Positions 16,021-29,692 of a stretch of 35,712 nt of DNA are shown here, in pieces. The notes below the pieces were generated by a model that saw nothing but the letters and a program-made list of their open reading frames with translations, was not told where the DNA came from and did not search any database. Made by a program: the position numbers and the translations under genes. The DNA is from Bifidobacterium goeldii (GTDB lineage: Bacteria > Actinomycetota > Actinomycetes > Actinomycetales > Bifidobacteriaceae), in the NCBI RefSeq assembly GCF_003951095.1, contig NZ_QXGL01000011.1:1-35712 (forward strand). The letters run 5' to 3'. The stretch's first letter is position 1, and each line of letters starts with the position of its first letter.

Positions 16021-19000
16021 TTATTCCACGCTTTTGAGGGAGCTGACGGGGTCGATGCGGTCGAGGACGGGGTTGGTGAATAGTTGGACGAGTAGCGCGA
16101 AGGCGAGGGTTACGGCGGCGGCGATCGCGTAGCTGGTCCAGCGCACGGTCACGGCGAAATACAATCCTGGCATGTTGAGCGCGGCGGTGAGCAGGCCTCC
16201 GATCCAGCGGCCGAGTGGCAACCCGACTACGATGCCCATCAGTGTCAGGATCATCATTTCGCGGTTCACGTACCGGTGCACTTCGCGGTCGAAGAAGCCG
16301 AGCACCTTAAGCGTGGCCATTTCGCGCACACGCTCTGACACGTTCGTATTCGCCAGCGTGAACAGCACCACGAGCGCCAACGCGCCGGCGAGCGCCACGA
16401 TCAGCGCCACGACTGCGCCCATCAGGTCGAAGCTGAAACTGCGCTGCATATCTGCGACGCTCACCACGCTCAATACGTCGGATTCCTTGGAAAGCTTGTC
16501 TGCGTAGGCGATTTGGGCGTCGTCAGAGCCGGTATAGCGCGCGAAGATCGCGTTCATTGCGACGCCGTTGACTTTGGTGGCGGAGTAGTCGCGCGCGGAA
16601 TCGGCGGTATCAGCAGTGTTGGAGGAAACAGCAGCATCGGCGGAACCGTTCGTAGAATCCGACGTCGTAGCATCAGACGTTTCGGAATTTCCGGAGCTTT
16701 CGGAACTACTAGAATCCGCGGAAGTATTGGAATCGTTAGCATCGCCGCCGAATATCTCCCGGTAATAATCGGATGTCATATACACATCCGAGCCGATCAC
16801 CGATTTGCTTACCGCGTATACGTGGGCGGTTTCGCGCGCGGCGTCGCCGTTTTCGAGCGTGATCGTGTCGCCGGCCTTGATATCCAGCGCATTGGCGGCG
16901 CTTTGCGAGACGATGACACCGCTCGCGGAAGCAGAAGCGGAACTGGACTCGGAACCGGAACCGCTGGCGTCAAGATCCTGCGCGCGGATCGCGGAACCGT
17001 CTGTAACCGAGCGCAGATCGACGATATTCGCCAACTGTTCGGCATATGGCACGGTGATCAGCTGCACGGTTTCGGATTCGCCCGCGCTTGTGGAACTGGA
17101 GCCGCCGGAACCCGCGTCACCTGAGCCCGAGCCGCCCAAAACAGTAGTAATCTCGCCGCTTTCCACGCGCGCAAGCGTCAGTGCCCCGGCAGCCGGCGTA
17201 GTCGAATCGTCAATATGCCCGTCGGCGATCAGCCGCGAGCGCACAGCGTCCACATCATCGTGATCGGTCACGACCATCAGGCTGTAGCGGTACACGTCCT
17301 GATATTGCGTCACCGGCAGCGCATCGACCGTATCGTTGATCGCCAAACCGCACACGATCAGCGCTGTACAACCGGCCACGCCGCCGATCGTCATGAACAG
17401 GCGCCCTTTGAACCGGAACAGATTGCGCGCAGTGACCTTGTTGAGGAACTTCATGCGCCGCCACAACGGACCGATGCGTTCGAGCAGCACGCGCGAGCCA
17501 GCTTTCGGCGCTTTCGGACGCATGAGTTCGGCCGGCATACGCCGCACTTCGCCACGGCACGCCACGATCGTGGCCGCCGCAATGCCGACGACGAACAACG
17601 CCACGCCGGCCGAGCCATACACCCAGTCGTACAGCAGCGTCGTGCCGGGCACCACATACATGCCCTCCAGCACAATCAGCAAAAACGCCGGAATACCAAG
17701 GAATCCGAGCAGATCACCCAACCCGCCGCCGATCAAACACGCGAGCAGCGCGAACAGCACGTATCGCGCCGCGATCGCCGCCGGTCCATATCCCAAGCCC
17801 ATGTACGTGCCGATCAGGCCGCGATCCTCCTCGACCATGCGGGTCATCGCAGTCAGGCTCATCAGCACAGCGACGGCCAGGAACACGATCGGGAACGCGC
17901 GGCCGATGGATTCGATCGAGCTCAGGTCGGATTTCAGCGAGGAGAACGTGCCGGCCGAGGCGCGCGTGTTCACATACCAGCGGGCCTGCGGAATGTCAGC
18001 CTCCACTGCGGCAGCGCGCTTGTCGAGCTCGGAGTAGGTTTCGGTTTTCTGCTGATCGAGCTGCGATTGGGCGGCGGCGAGCTGCGCTTTCGCTTGCGTG
18101 AGTTGCGCGTTCGCGGCGATGACGGCATCGCGTTGGGCTTGCAACGCGGCGGCCGCAGTCTGATCGGTGCCGTTTTGCGCTTCGGGAGTGATGATCGCGC
18201 CGGAGGCGGCCAGTATTGCGTCGATCTGCTGATTGAACTGGGTTTGCTGCTGGGTGATGCTGTTCTGCGCGTCATTGAACTGCTGATCGGCTTCGGCGCG
18301 GGCGTCGGCGATTTTCTGTTTCGCATCGTCGATAAGCTGCTGGCGGCGGGCCTTCTGGCGTGCGGATTGCACGTCGCTTTCGATGCGCTCGCGGACCGTG
18401 CGCACAGCATTGTCATAGACATCAGTGAACGTGTCGAGACTACTCGCGCCGGAGACCTCAACGGATATCGCCGTGTATGTGCTGCCGGTTACGCCGTCGC
18501 TCGGCATGAAGAACGTGTATTCGGAGGTCGCGGAGCTGCGGAATGCGCCTTGCGAGTAGCCGTCCGGATTCTGCAAGTCAGTGGGGTCGAGCACGATGCC
18601 GGTGATCGTGAGTTTTGTGGGGAAGCTTGGAGAAGTGGAATCGGCGGTATTAGCCTTCAGCGTCACACTCAACGTGTCACCAATCGACAATCCACTGTCG
18701 CGAATGAACTTGCGCGTGACCGCCACATCGCCAGCCTTGCTCGGCATCCGGCCATCCTGCAGATACGGCTGATTCATACCGTCCGCGCCGATTTCGCTCA
18801 ACGTCACCGATTCGCTGCTGCCGTCAACGTCCACGCTCGCCGCCGCCGAACGTTCCGACTGCACGGCGGTCACGCCATTGACAGCCTTGAGCGCGGCGAC
18901 GTCATCGTCTGTAAGTCCCAGCGTCGAAACGACTTGAATGTCATAGAGTCGCTGCGTATCAAGGAATCGGTCAGCACCTTGGAACATATCGCGGCAGCCG

Positions 19001-19149
19001 GCGTAAATGCCGGTGAGCACCGCCACGCCAAGCATCGAAATGATGGCAATGGAAGCAAAACGTTTCCAATTGTGCGCCCACATGCGCAGCGTATCTTTAG
19101 CGAACGCGCGACTTTGCCCGCGCGCCCGTGCGTGCCTGCCTCGTGCCAT
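16021..19149 (-). CDS. MacB/FtsX-type ABC transporter permease
   Basis: From ATG 19149 the product is 1042 residues; a GTG 9 bases upstream is also possible. The order is a basic N-terminus, TM1 (residues 31-52), an extracytoplasmic domain, a Gln/Ala-rich coiled coil (about 250-380), three or four membrane helices (413-533), another helix (about 581-603), a second outer domain, and a C-terminal FtsX domain with three helices (about 903-1033). This is the duplicated layout of large actinobacterial FtsX permeases. Three Ser/Gly/Thr/Asp-rich linkers (about 666-700, 720-746, 805-853) break the second outer domain. The ATPase gene ends 19 bases upstream, so the pair is translated together. Such mechanotransmission transporters act on the outer face: peptide or lipid extrusion, or control of a wall enzyme. 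The long coiled coil suggests an outside partner. The substrate is unknown. Confidence 0.9.
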   Translation of the reverse strand: MARGRHARARGQSRAFAKDTLRMWAHNWKRFASIAIISMLGVAVLTGIYAGCRDMFQGADRFLDTQRLYDIQVVSTLGLTDDDVAALKAVNGVTAVQSERSAAASVDVDGSSESVTLSEIGADGMNQPYLQDGRMPSKAGDVAVTRKFIRDSGLSIGDTLSVTLKANTADSTSPSFPTKLTITGIVLDPTDLQNPDGYSQGAFRSSATSEYTFFMPSDGVTGSTYTAISVEVSGASSLDTFTDVYDNAVRTVRERIESDVQSARQKARRQQLIDDAKQKIADARAEADQQFNDAQNSITQQQTQFNQQIDAILAASGAIITPEAQNGTDQTAAAALQAQRDAVIAANAQLTQAKAQLAAAQSQLDQQKTETYSELDKRAAAVEADIPQARWYVNTRASAGTFSSLKSDLSSIESIGRAFPIVFLAVAVLMSLTAMTRMVEEDRGLIGTYMGLGYGPAAIAARYVLFALLACLIGGGLGDLLGFLGIPAFLLIVLEGMYVVPGTTLLYDWVYGSAGVALFVVGIAAATIVACRGEVRRMPAELMRPKAPKAGSRVLLERIGPLWRRMKFLNKVTARNLFRFKGRLFMTIGGVAGCTALIVCGLAINDTVDALPVTQYQDVYRYSLMVVTDHDDVDAVRSRLIADGHIDDSTTPAAGALTLARVESGEITTVLGGSGSGDAGSGGSSSTSAGESETVQLITVPYAEQLANIVDLRSVTDGSAIRAQDLDASGSGSESSSASASASGVIVSQSAANALDIKAGDTITLENGDAARETAHVYAVSKSVIGSDVYMTSDYYREIFGGDANDSNTSADSSSSESSGNSETSDATTSDSTNGSADAAVSSNTADTADSARDYSATKVNGVAMNAIFARYTGSDDAQIAYADKLSKESDVLSVVSVADMQRSFSFDLMGAVVALIVALAGALALVVLFTLANTNVSERVREMATLKVLGFFDREVHRYVNREMMILTLMGIVVGLPLGRWIGGLLTAALNMPGLYFAVTVRWTSYAIAAAVTLAFALLVQLFTNPVLDRIDPVSSLKSVE

Positions 19150-19168
19150 CGCGATCACCACCCGCCAT

Positions 19169-19873
19169 TCACCATTCGATGTCCGCGATGGGCGTCGGCG
19201 TAGGGTTCGTCGTCTCACCCACCACCTTGCCGGAACGGAAGCGAATCACCTTGTGCGCCATCGGAGCGAGCGCAGAATTATGCGTGATAATCATCACCGT
19301 CATACCCTGCGCAACGCAAATATCCTGCAGTAATTGCAGCACTTCCTTACCGGTCTCGTAGTCGAGCGCGCCCGTCGGCTCATCGCACAGCAGCAGCTTC
19401 GGCTTCTTCGCGATCGCGCGCGCAATAGACACGCGCTGCTGTTCGCCGCCGCTCAACTGCGCGGGGAAATTGTTCAAACGATTACCCAAACCGACTTTGC
19501 GCAGCGTTTCGGCCGGGTCGAAATGATCGGGGCAGATTTGCGACGCCAACTCCACGTTTTCCAGCGCGGTTAGATTCGGTACGAGATTGTAAAACTGGAA
19601 CACGAAGCCGATATCGTTGCGGCGATACGCGATCAGCTCCTTTTTGCGCAGATGCGTGATCTCGCGCCCGCCAACCACCACGCGGCCCGATGTGGCCGTA
19701 TCCATGCCGCCGAGAATGTTCAACGCCGTCGTTTTACCGGCGCCCGACTGCCCGAGAATCACCGTTAATTCGCCCTGATCGGCGGTAAAACTTGCTTCAT
19801 CCAGTGCGCGAATCGGCGTGCCTGAGCCAGTCGCATACTCCTTAACAACCTTGTTGAACTCGATATACGCCAT
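19169..19873 (-). CDS. ABC transporter ATPase, LolD/MacB type
   Basis: The preferred start is ATG 19873, preceded by AAGAGGTG; the frame is open upstream without a ribosome site. The 234 residues match the family. Walker A is GQSGAGKTT (41-49), the Q-loop Gln is 93, the signature is LSGGEQQR (140-147), Walker B is [12 protein letters not shown] (160-171) and the H-loop His is 198. RYDRLF-type MalK extensions are absent. The DEPTGALD and GGEQQR forms are those of MacB/LolD/FtsE ATPases, which energise FtsX-fold permeases. The paired permease gene follows after 19 bases. The C-terminal tail is Thr/Pro-rich (TTNPTPTP). Confidence 0.95.
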   Translation of the reverse strand: MAYIEFNKVVKEYATGSGTPIRALDEASFTADQGELTVILGQSGAGKTTALNILGGMDTATSGRVVVGGREITHLRKKELIAYRRNDIGFVFQFYNLVPNLTALENVELASQICPDHFDPAETLRKVGLGNRLNNFPAQLSGGEQQRVSIARAIAKKPKLLLCDEPTGALDYETGKEVLQLLQDICVAQGMTVMIITHNSALAPMAHKVIRFRSGKVVGETTNPTPTPIADIEW

Positions 19874-20059
19874 CGCACACCTCTTCCGCCGCCATCGTTT
19901 GCGGTTTGCCGCACATCCGCACGCCCACATATCTGCGCATCGGCGCGCAAACATCCTCCTTCCATTAAACCTCACCGCGGTTCATTGCGCCGCCTGCGAT
20001 CGGCGGCGTTTCGCGGGGTGCGAGAGCGTGTGGGGCCGGATTGTGTGGGGTAATACAAC

Positions 20060-20100
20060 AAAGCGGGTGACTCCTGACCAGTACAGAAGTCACCCGCTTT
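20060..20100 (-). terminator. Intrinsic terminator of the second amino acid permease
   Basis: AAAGCGGGTGACT (20060-20072) pairs perfectly with AGTCACCCGCTTT (20088-20100), a 13-bp stem with a 15-base loop. It lies 20 bases after the permease stop, and the minus strand continues TTTGTTGTATT. Confidence 0.85.
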
Positions 20101-20119
20101 ATGAGCAGCTGAATGTGGG

Positions 20120-21598
20120 CTACTTGCGCGCCTGCGTGAGCTGATAGGCGACGAGCAGGATTGCCAGCCAAATCACGCCGGCGATGACGGCGATGCGGTA
20201 GCTCGGCGAGAAGCACATGAGCACCACGACGAGCGCGAGGAATGCGAGCACGATATACGGCATTACGCGCGCGAACGGCAGCTTGAAGTGGATCGCGTCC
20301 AGTGCCTCGGAACCCTTGAGACCAGCCAGTTCCGCCGGGCCATCGCCCGCGGCGACCACGCGCCGGAAGTGCACTTCCGTGATCATGATCATCGACCAGT
20401 TGATCACGCCGGCGATCGTGGCGATCGACATCAAATAGTTGAACGCAAACTCAGGCCACAGGAACACCACAACCACAGCCAGCGCGGTAATAATCGCGGA
20501 AGTCACTACGCCTGCGACCGGCACGCCGTGTGAGTTGAGCTTGCCGAGGTATGCGGGCGCGTTGCCCTGCTTGGCGAGCGAATACAACATGCGCGAGTTC
20601 GCGTACAGGCCGGAGTTGTAGACGCTCATCACGGCGGTCAGGCACACGAAGTTGAGGATGCCGGCGGCCGCGTGCACGCCCACCGAGTCGAAGATCTGCA
20701 CGAATGGGCTCGACTGGCCGTCGATCGTGTTCCACGGCACCACGGCCATGATCACGCCGAGCGCGCCAATGTAGAACACGAGAATACGCCAAATAATGCC
20801 GTTCGTGGCCTTCGGGATCGTGACGCGCGGGTTCTCAGTTTCGCCTGCGGTGATGCCGATCAGCTCGGTGCCACCGAAGCTGAACATCACCACGCACAGG
20901 GCCATCAGCAGGCCAGTCCACTGACCGTCGGCGGTGCGCTGCATGAGTCCGTTTGGCAGGAAGCCGTTGCCTACGGTGAACCAGTTTGCAAAGCTCGCCT
21001 TGATGCCCGAATCGGTTGGCAGGCCTGCTACCAGTACCGCCAAGCCACCAAGAATCATTGCTACAACGGCCACGATCTTGATGATTGCGAACCAGAATTC
21101 AAATTCGCCGAATTTGCTCACGCCGAGCAAGTTCGCGGCGGCGATCACCACGAGGAATACGGCCGCGGACACCCATTGCGGGATGTTCGGGAACCAGTAG
21201 TTAACGAACGAGCCGACAACGCTCAGCTCGACCATCGACACCAAAATATAGTTGAACCAGTAGTTCCAGCCGCTCACGAACCCGGCGCGCTTTGACCAAT
21301 AACGACTCGCGTAGTAGCTGAATGCGCCGGCTTTCGGATCTTCGACCGACATTTCGCTCAGCGCGCGCACGATCATGAAGATCGCGAGGCCGCCGACGAG
21401 GTAGGCGAGCAGAATGCTCGGGCCGGCGAGGCTAATCGATTCGCTGGAACCGTAGAACAGGCCTGTGCCGATTGCACCGCCAAGCGCAATAAGCTGGATA
21501 TGGCGGTTTTTCAACGATTTGCGCAGTGTTGCTGGCACTGGAACATCGTCAGTTTCGTGTTTGCGCTGTTTACCAGGCGCGGTGGTCTGCCCTGTCAT
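20120..21598 (-). CDS. Amino acid permease, APC superfamily (AAT type), second copy
   Basis: The preferred start is ATG 21598, with GAAGGA at 5 bases, giving 492 residues; the frame upstream to 21721 lacks a ribosome site. After a charged N-terminus come the AAT blocks NRHIQLIALGGAIGTGLFYGSS (TM1 binding loop), ISLAGPSILLAYLVGG, VRALSEMSVEDPKAGAFSYYA and GETENPRVTIPKATNGI. About twelve hydrophobic segments are present. It resembles D-serine/D-alanine/glycine (CycA) or lysine-type permeases, but specificity is not visible. It is clearly related to the permease at 14117-15655 yet divergent, so the pair is not a recent duplication. It has its own terminator and stands alone upstream of the FtsX-type transporter genes. 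Confidence 0.92.
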   Translation of the reverse strand: MTGQTTAPGKQRKHETDDVPVPATLRKSLKNRHIQLIALGGAIGTGLFYGSSESISLAGPSILLAYLVGGLAIFMIVRALSEMSVEDPKAGAFSYYASRYWSKRAGFVSGWNYWFNYILVSMVELSVVGSFVNYWFPNIPQWVSAAVFLVVIAAANLLGVSKFGEFEFWFAIIKIVAVVAMILGGLAVLVAGLPTDSGIKASFANWFTVGNGFLPNGLMQRTADGQWTGLLMALCVVMFSFGGTELIGITAGETENPRVTIPKATNGIIWRILVFYIGALGVIMAVVPWNTIDGQSSPFVQIFDSVGVHAAAGILNFVCLTAVMSVYNSGLYANSRMLYSLAKQGNAPAYLGKLNSHGVPVAGVVTSAIITALAVVVVFLWPEFAFNYLMSIATIAGVINWSMIMITEVHFRRVVAAGDGPAELAGLKGSEALDAIHFKLPFARVMPYIVLAFLALVVVLMCFSPSYRIAVIAGVIWLAILLVAYQLTQARK

Positions 21599-21771
21599 GG
21601 GTTCCTTCTTTCCTTGGCTCTCTTGGCCTGCTCTCAAAGCCTGTTGCGGGAATGCAATCGTATGCATGCTCATGCAATGAGGGATATTGTATCCGCGCTG
21701 ACGGCCGCAACGTGCACACATTCCATTGCGTGCGATCGCGAAGGCATGAGATGGAATTGCGGCGCGATTTA

Positions 21772-22617
21772 CTACTGCGCTTTACTCGCCTGCTTATCTA
21801 CCCAATCGTTGACGGCGTTAATCGCCTCGTCAAGCGTGGCTTTGGCGGCTTTGTAATACTTGGAATCCGTAATCCCGCTGTCATTGAGCAGTTTCTGCGC
21901 GCTATTGGCTGCAGCGGTCAGCGTACCAACCATCAGCTGTTTCGCGGTTCCATCGGCAATACTGGCCTGCACTTTGTCGATAAGCGCATTGGCTGCATCG
22001 AGCGAATCTTGCAATGCTTTGCGCGCGGCCGCAGAGGACTGCGAATCGCTATCGCTACTGCCATTGCTCGAATCACTCTGCTGATTGTCCTCTTTGCGCT
22101 GTTGTTCCAACGTTGTAGCTTCCGCCTCAAATGTGCGAGCAGCATCGCGCAGCACGCTCGCGGACGAGGTTAACGTATCTGTGGAATCGTGGGAATTGCA
22201 CGTGACCGAGGTGCCGCTTTGTGCATTCGCATCGCTTGCCGATAGTGCGCGCAAACGGTCGCGCGCGTTCTGATAATCAGCCAGCGCGCTTTGGCACGCG
22301 GACAGTGCTTCAGCGTGCTTCGCACGGCGGTTGATGATAATAGGCGTCGCAATCAGCGCGATCACCACAAGCACTGCAATTACTGCTATCAGTAGGTGTT
22401 TCGGCTGTTTCCACCACGACTGTGCTGTACCACTGCCGTCTGATGATCCAGCCGGTGGAATGGACGGCGGTGTGGCTGGCAGCGCGACCGGCGAGCCGTT
22501 TGCCATCGCGTACGGTGCGGCTGGGCGCACAATCGGGAACGCCTGCGTTGGTGCCGAATCAGCCGGCGGATTGATCCGCGTAGTTTCATGATCGCCGCGT
22601 TCGTTGTGTCCGCTCAT
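21772..22617 (-). CDS. Membrane-anchored extracytoplasmic coiled-coil protein
   Basis: The start is the second of two in-frame ATGs (22617). GGAGGA is 6 bases before it but directly abuts the first ATG at 22623. The product has 281 residues. A Pro/Ala-rich cytoplasmic N-terminus of about 70 residues (TQAFPIVRPAAPYAMANG) is followed by one membrane helix (about residues 75-96, LLIAVIAVLVVIALIATPIII). The outer part is helical and Ala/Asp/Ser-rich, with heptad-like stretches (AEALSACQSALADYQNARDR and ALQDSLDAANALIDKVQASI) split by a Ser/Asp/Gln linker. Two Cys residues in the outer domain (ACQS and VTCNS) could form a disulfide. I do not recognise a family with a known activity. The topology, inside N-terminus and outside coiled coil, is shared by several actinobacterial proteins of unknown function. 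Confidence 0.75.
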   Translation of the reverse strand: MSGHNERGDHETTRINPPADSAPTQAFPIVRPAAPYAMANGSPVALPATPPSIPPAGSSDGSGTAQSWWKQPKHLLIAVIAVLVVIALIATPIIINRRAKHAEALSACQSALADYQNARDRLRALSASDANAQSGTSVTCNSHDSTDTLTSSASVLRDAARTFEAEATTLEQQRKEDNQQSDSSNGSSDSDSQSSAAARKALQDSLDAANALIDKVQASIADGTAKQLMVGTLTAAANSAQKLLNDSGITDSKYYKAAKATLDEAINAVNDWVDKQASKAQ

Positions 22618-22748
22618 CGGCATTCCTCCACCATTCGTGTTTCGTAGCGGCTTGAATCTTCAATCAAAACTGCCCGATTGCTAACAATAATCGTCCTCGT
22701 GATCGGATGCGCTCACCGTGCGCGGCCCGCGTACAGCGTACAGCCGCG

Positions 22749-27792
<5,044 letters not shown>

Positions 27793-27800
27793 CCCAAAAC

Positions 27801-27947
27801 TGTGGTGACGCTCCCTCAGTCACGCCTGCCCCTCTCTGAAGATCGAGCCGAGACTACCGCATCCACACTAGTGTGCGTCCACATGACTCGGCTCCCTCGG
27901 CTGAGGGAGCTGTCAGCCGTAGGCTGACTGAGGGAGCCGCCGCCACA
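27801..27947. repeat. Dispersed palindromic repeat, copy 5, downstream of lacZ
   Basis: TGTGGTGACGCTCCCTCAGT at the left is mirrored by ACTGAGGGAGC...CGCCACA at the right. Inside are GCTCCCTCGGCTGAGGGAGC (27890-27909) and GTCAGCC-GTA-GGCTGAC (27912-27928). The flank GAGCCGAGACTACCGCATCCA matches copies 1 and 3. The rest of the 346-bp gap, to 28138, holds only the terminator described next and a TTCTGAAC-T-GTTCAGAA palindrome at 28063-28079. Confidence 0.85.
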
Positions 27948-28025
27948 ATCACCGCATGTAACATTTAACAACACGTTTCACCATGCATATCAAGCCGAAT
28001 AACCGAACTATCTAAAAACGCAAAA

Positions 28026-28055
28026 GAGGCTTGGTGCTATAAAGCACCAAGCCTC
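28026..28055 (-). terminator. Intrinsic terminator after the ilvC pair
   Basis: A perfect 13-bp stem, GAGGCTTGGTGCT with AGCACCAAGCCTC, closes a 4-base loop and is followed on the minus strand by TTTTGCG. It lies 84 bases after the stop of the last ilvC gene and faces the lacZ end on the other side, so it may serve both. Confidence 0.85.
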
Positions 28056-28138
28056 AATCGTTTTCTGAACTGTTCAGAACCAACTTACGAACGCATCACA
28101 CGTCAGCAAGCCGGAGCGAGCGAGCTCACTGCACAGGC

Positions 28139-29191
28139 TCACTGAACCTGGGCGCGGGCGATCTTGCCGGTGAAGGAGTTGGCCTCGTCGGCGTCCTTCA
28201 CGCCGTCCTTGTTCCAAGAGAACATGGCGCGCAGCTTCGGACCGACGGTCTCGATGCGCTCGTTGGAGTACTTCTCCTGCAGCTCCTTGAAGTGCGGGGC
28301 GCCGGCGTCCTGATCGTCGATGAACTCCTTAGCGAAGGAGCCGTCCTGGATGCGCTGCAGGTGGTATTCCATGCGCTTGCGGCAGTCCTCGTTGATGACG
28401 GTGTTGGTGTAATCGCCGTACTGAGCGGTGTCAGAGCAAGACCAACGAGCCTTGTTCAGGCCACCCTCGTTCATCAGGTCAACGAGCATCTTCAGCTCGT
28501 GGCAGACCTCAAAGTAGGCGATTTCCGGCTGGTAGCCGGCGTCGGTGAGGACCTCGAAGCCCATCTCGACGAGCTTGTTCACGCCGCCCATGAGGACGTT
28601 CTGCTCACCGAACAGATCGGTCTCGGTCTCCTCCTTGAAGGTGGTCTTGATGGCGCCAGCGCGCAGAGCGCCGAGAGCCTTCGCGTAGGCCAGGGTCAGT
28701 GCCCAGCCGTCGCCGCGCGGATCCTGCTCGACGGCCACAACCACCGGCACGCCACGACCGGCGGCGTACTCACGACGCACGATGTGGCCCGGGCCCTTCG
28801 GGGCAACCATGAAGACCGGGTGATCCTCAGACGGCTTGATGTAACCGTAGTGAATGTTGAAACCGTGAGCGAACGCGACGGCCGCACCCGGCTTGATGTT
28901 GGGCTCGATGTCGTTGGCCCAGATGGTGCGCTGGTACTGGTCGGGGGCGAGGATCATGATGACGTCGGCCTCAGCAGCGGCTTCCGGCACGGACTTGACC
29001 TCGAGGCCCTGCTCCTTAGCGAACTCAACGGACTTGGAGGTCGGGCGCAGGCCGACGACCACGTCAACACCGGAATCACGCAGGTTCAGCGCGTGAGCGT
29101 GACCCTGGGAACCGTAACCAATAATCGCGACCTTCTTGCCTTCGAGCACGGAGAGATCGCCGTCGTTTTCATACCAGATCTGTGCAGCCAT
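28139..29191 (-). CDS. ilvC: Ketol-acid reductoisomerase (class I), copy 1
   Basis: From ATG 29191, preceded by AAGGAGTG at 7 bases, the product is 350 residues, the class I length. The Rossmann motif [20 protein letters not shown] is near residue 26; the following loop (GLRPTSKS) indicates NADPH preference. Downstream are [14 protein letters not shown], and the Mg-binding and active-site helices with [10 protein letters not shown], the acidic metal ligands, and SDTAQYGDY. The enzyme converts acetolactate or acetohydroxybutyrate to the dihydroxy acids of valine, leucine and isoleucine synthesis. It is the downstream member of a tandem pair with the gene at 29693-30745. The two differ mainly in surface positions and share an 80-bp perfectly identical stretch. 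The spacing of 501 bases and its own 5' elements suggest a separate promoter. Confidence 0.97.
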   Translation of the reverse strand: MAAQIWYENDGDLSVLEGKKVAIIGYGSQGHAHALNLRDSGVDVVVGLRPTSKSVEFAKEQGLEVKSVPEAAAEADVIMILAPDQYQRTIWANDIEPNIKPGAAVAFAHGFNIHYGYIKPSEDHPVFMVAPKGPGHIVRREYAAGRGVPVVVAVEQDPRGDGWALTLAYAKALGALRAGAIKTTFKEETETDLFGEQNVLMGGVNKLVEMGFEVLTDAGYQPEIAYFEVCHELKMLVDLMNEGGLNKARWSCSDTAQYGDYTNTVINEDCRKRMEYHLQRIQDGSFAKEFIDDQDAGAPHFKELQEKYSNERIETVGPKLRAMFSWNKDGVKDADEANSFTGKIARAQVQ

Positions 29192-29339
29192 GTAAGCACT
29201 CCTTGTACTTGCGTGCCAACGCACGACTACAAGGACGTGACGCGGCACACGGTGTTGTGTGGTTGCGCATTATGCCTTTGTGTACAACATTCTGCGCGTT
29301 TGGGGGTTCGGAGCGTGCGCCCGAACGTTCTCAAGCGTT

Positions 29340-29354
29340 GAGGATTGTGTCCTC
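29340..29354 (-). promoter_or_regulatory. GGACACAATCC leader hairpin upstream of ilvC copy 1
   Basis: On the minus strand GAGGA-CACAA-TCCTC forms a 5-bp stem with loop CACAA, about 150 bases before the ilvC start. The same core, GGACACAATCC, occurs in a similar hairpin upstream of the other ilvC gene (30830-30846). Both are preceded by TTTGGACGT and a TAG(G/A)(A)AT-like hexamer at similar spacing. Conservation in otherwise diverged leaders suggests function. Confidence 0.5.
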
Positions 29355-29464
29355 GAAACTGCTCCCTATCCTACTGGGCGCATCGCCGCCACCCGGCTGA
29401 CGTCCAAAACGTGAGCCACGTCACCTTCCAAACGTGGACATTTCGGCAGTGTCCGCCGCACTAT

Positions 29465-29576
29465 CGTCACTATGTGCGCGCAATCGGACGGTGTGCGCGC
29501 ACATAGTGATGATTCTGCACCCCGAAACATCACTGAGTGCGCGCCGAACACACGATTGCGCGCACTCAGTGACGAT
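29465..29576. repeat. Nested GCGCGC palindromes between the ilvC genes
   Basis: Two hairpins stand side by side. CACTATGTGCGCGCA pairs with TGCGCGCACATAGTG (29468-29507), and TCACTGAGTGCGCGC pairs with GCGCGCACTCAGTGA (29530-29572). Their loops also contain partly complementary stretches (GCGCGCAATCG against CGATTGCGCGC), so alternative folds exist. The paired layout recalls that at 13967-14074. No gene is visible from 29192 to 29692 apart from leader elements. Confidence 0.75.
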
Positions 29577-29597
29577 CCGGTGACGGTCCACAACGCA

Positions 29598-29637
29598 AAC
29601 AGCCGCCGCTCCCGAATGAACGGGGGCGGCGGCTGTT
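29598..29637 (-). terminator. Intrinsic terminator between the ilvC genes
   Basis: AACAGCCGCCGC (29598-29609) pairs perfectly with GCGGCGGCTGTT (29626-29637), and the stem extends by CCCG/CGGG. It lies 55 bases beyond the stop of the upstream ilvC gene. The T-run after the stem is short (TTTGCG), so termination may be partial. Confidence 0.75.
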
Positions 29638-29692
29638 ATATGCAAACCGTTTATGAGCGGCTATGCGCGGTTAGTGCAACCGCGAGGCGCAA

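Noticed and set aside
17215..19203. A 662-codon frame antisense to the FtsX-type permease
   Set aside because: Arg/His/Gln-rich composition typical of shadow frames; no domain or ribosome site; the sense strand is well supported.
29338..29356. The ilvC leader hairpin as an intrinsic terminator
   Set aside because: The stem is only 5 bp and no T-run follows on the minus strand.
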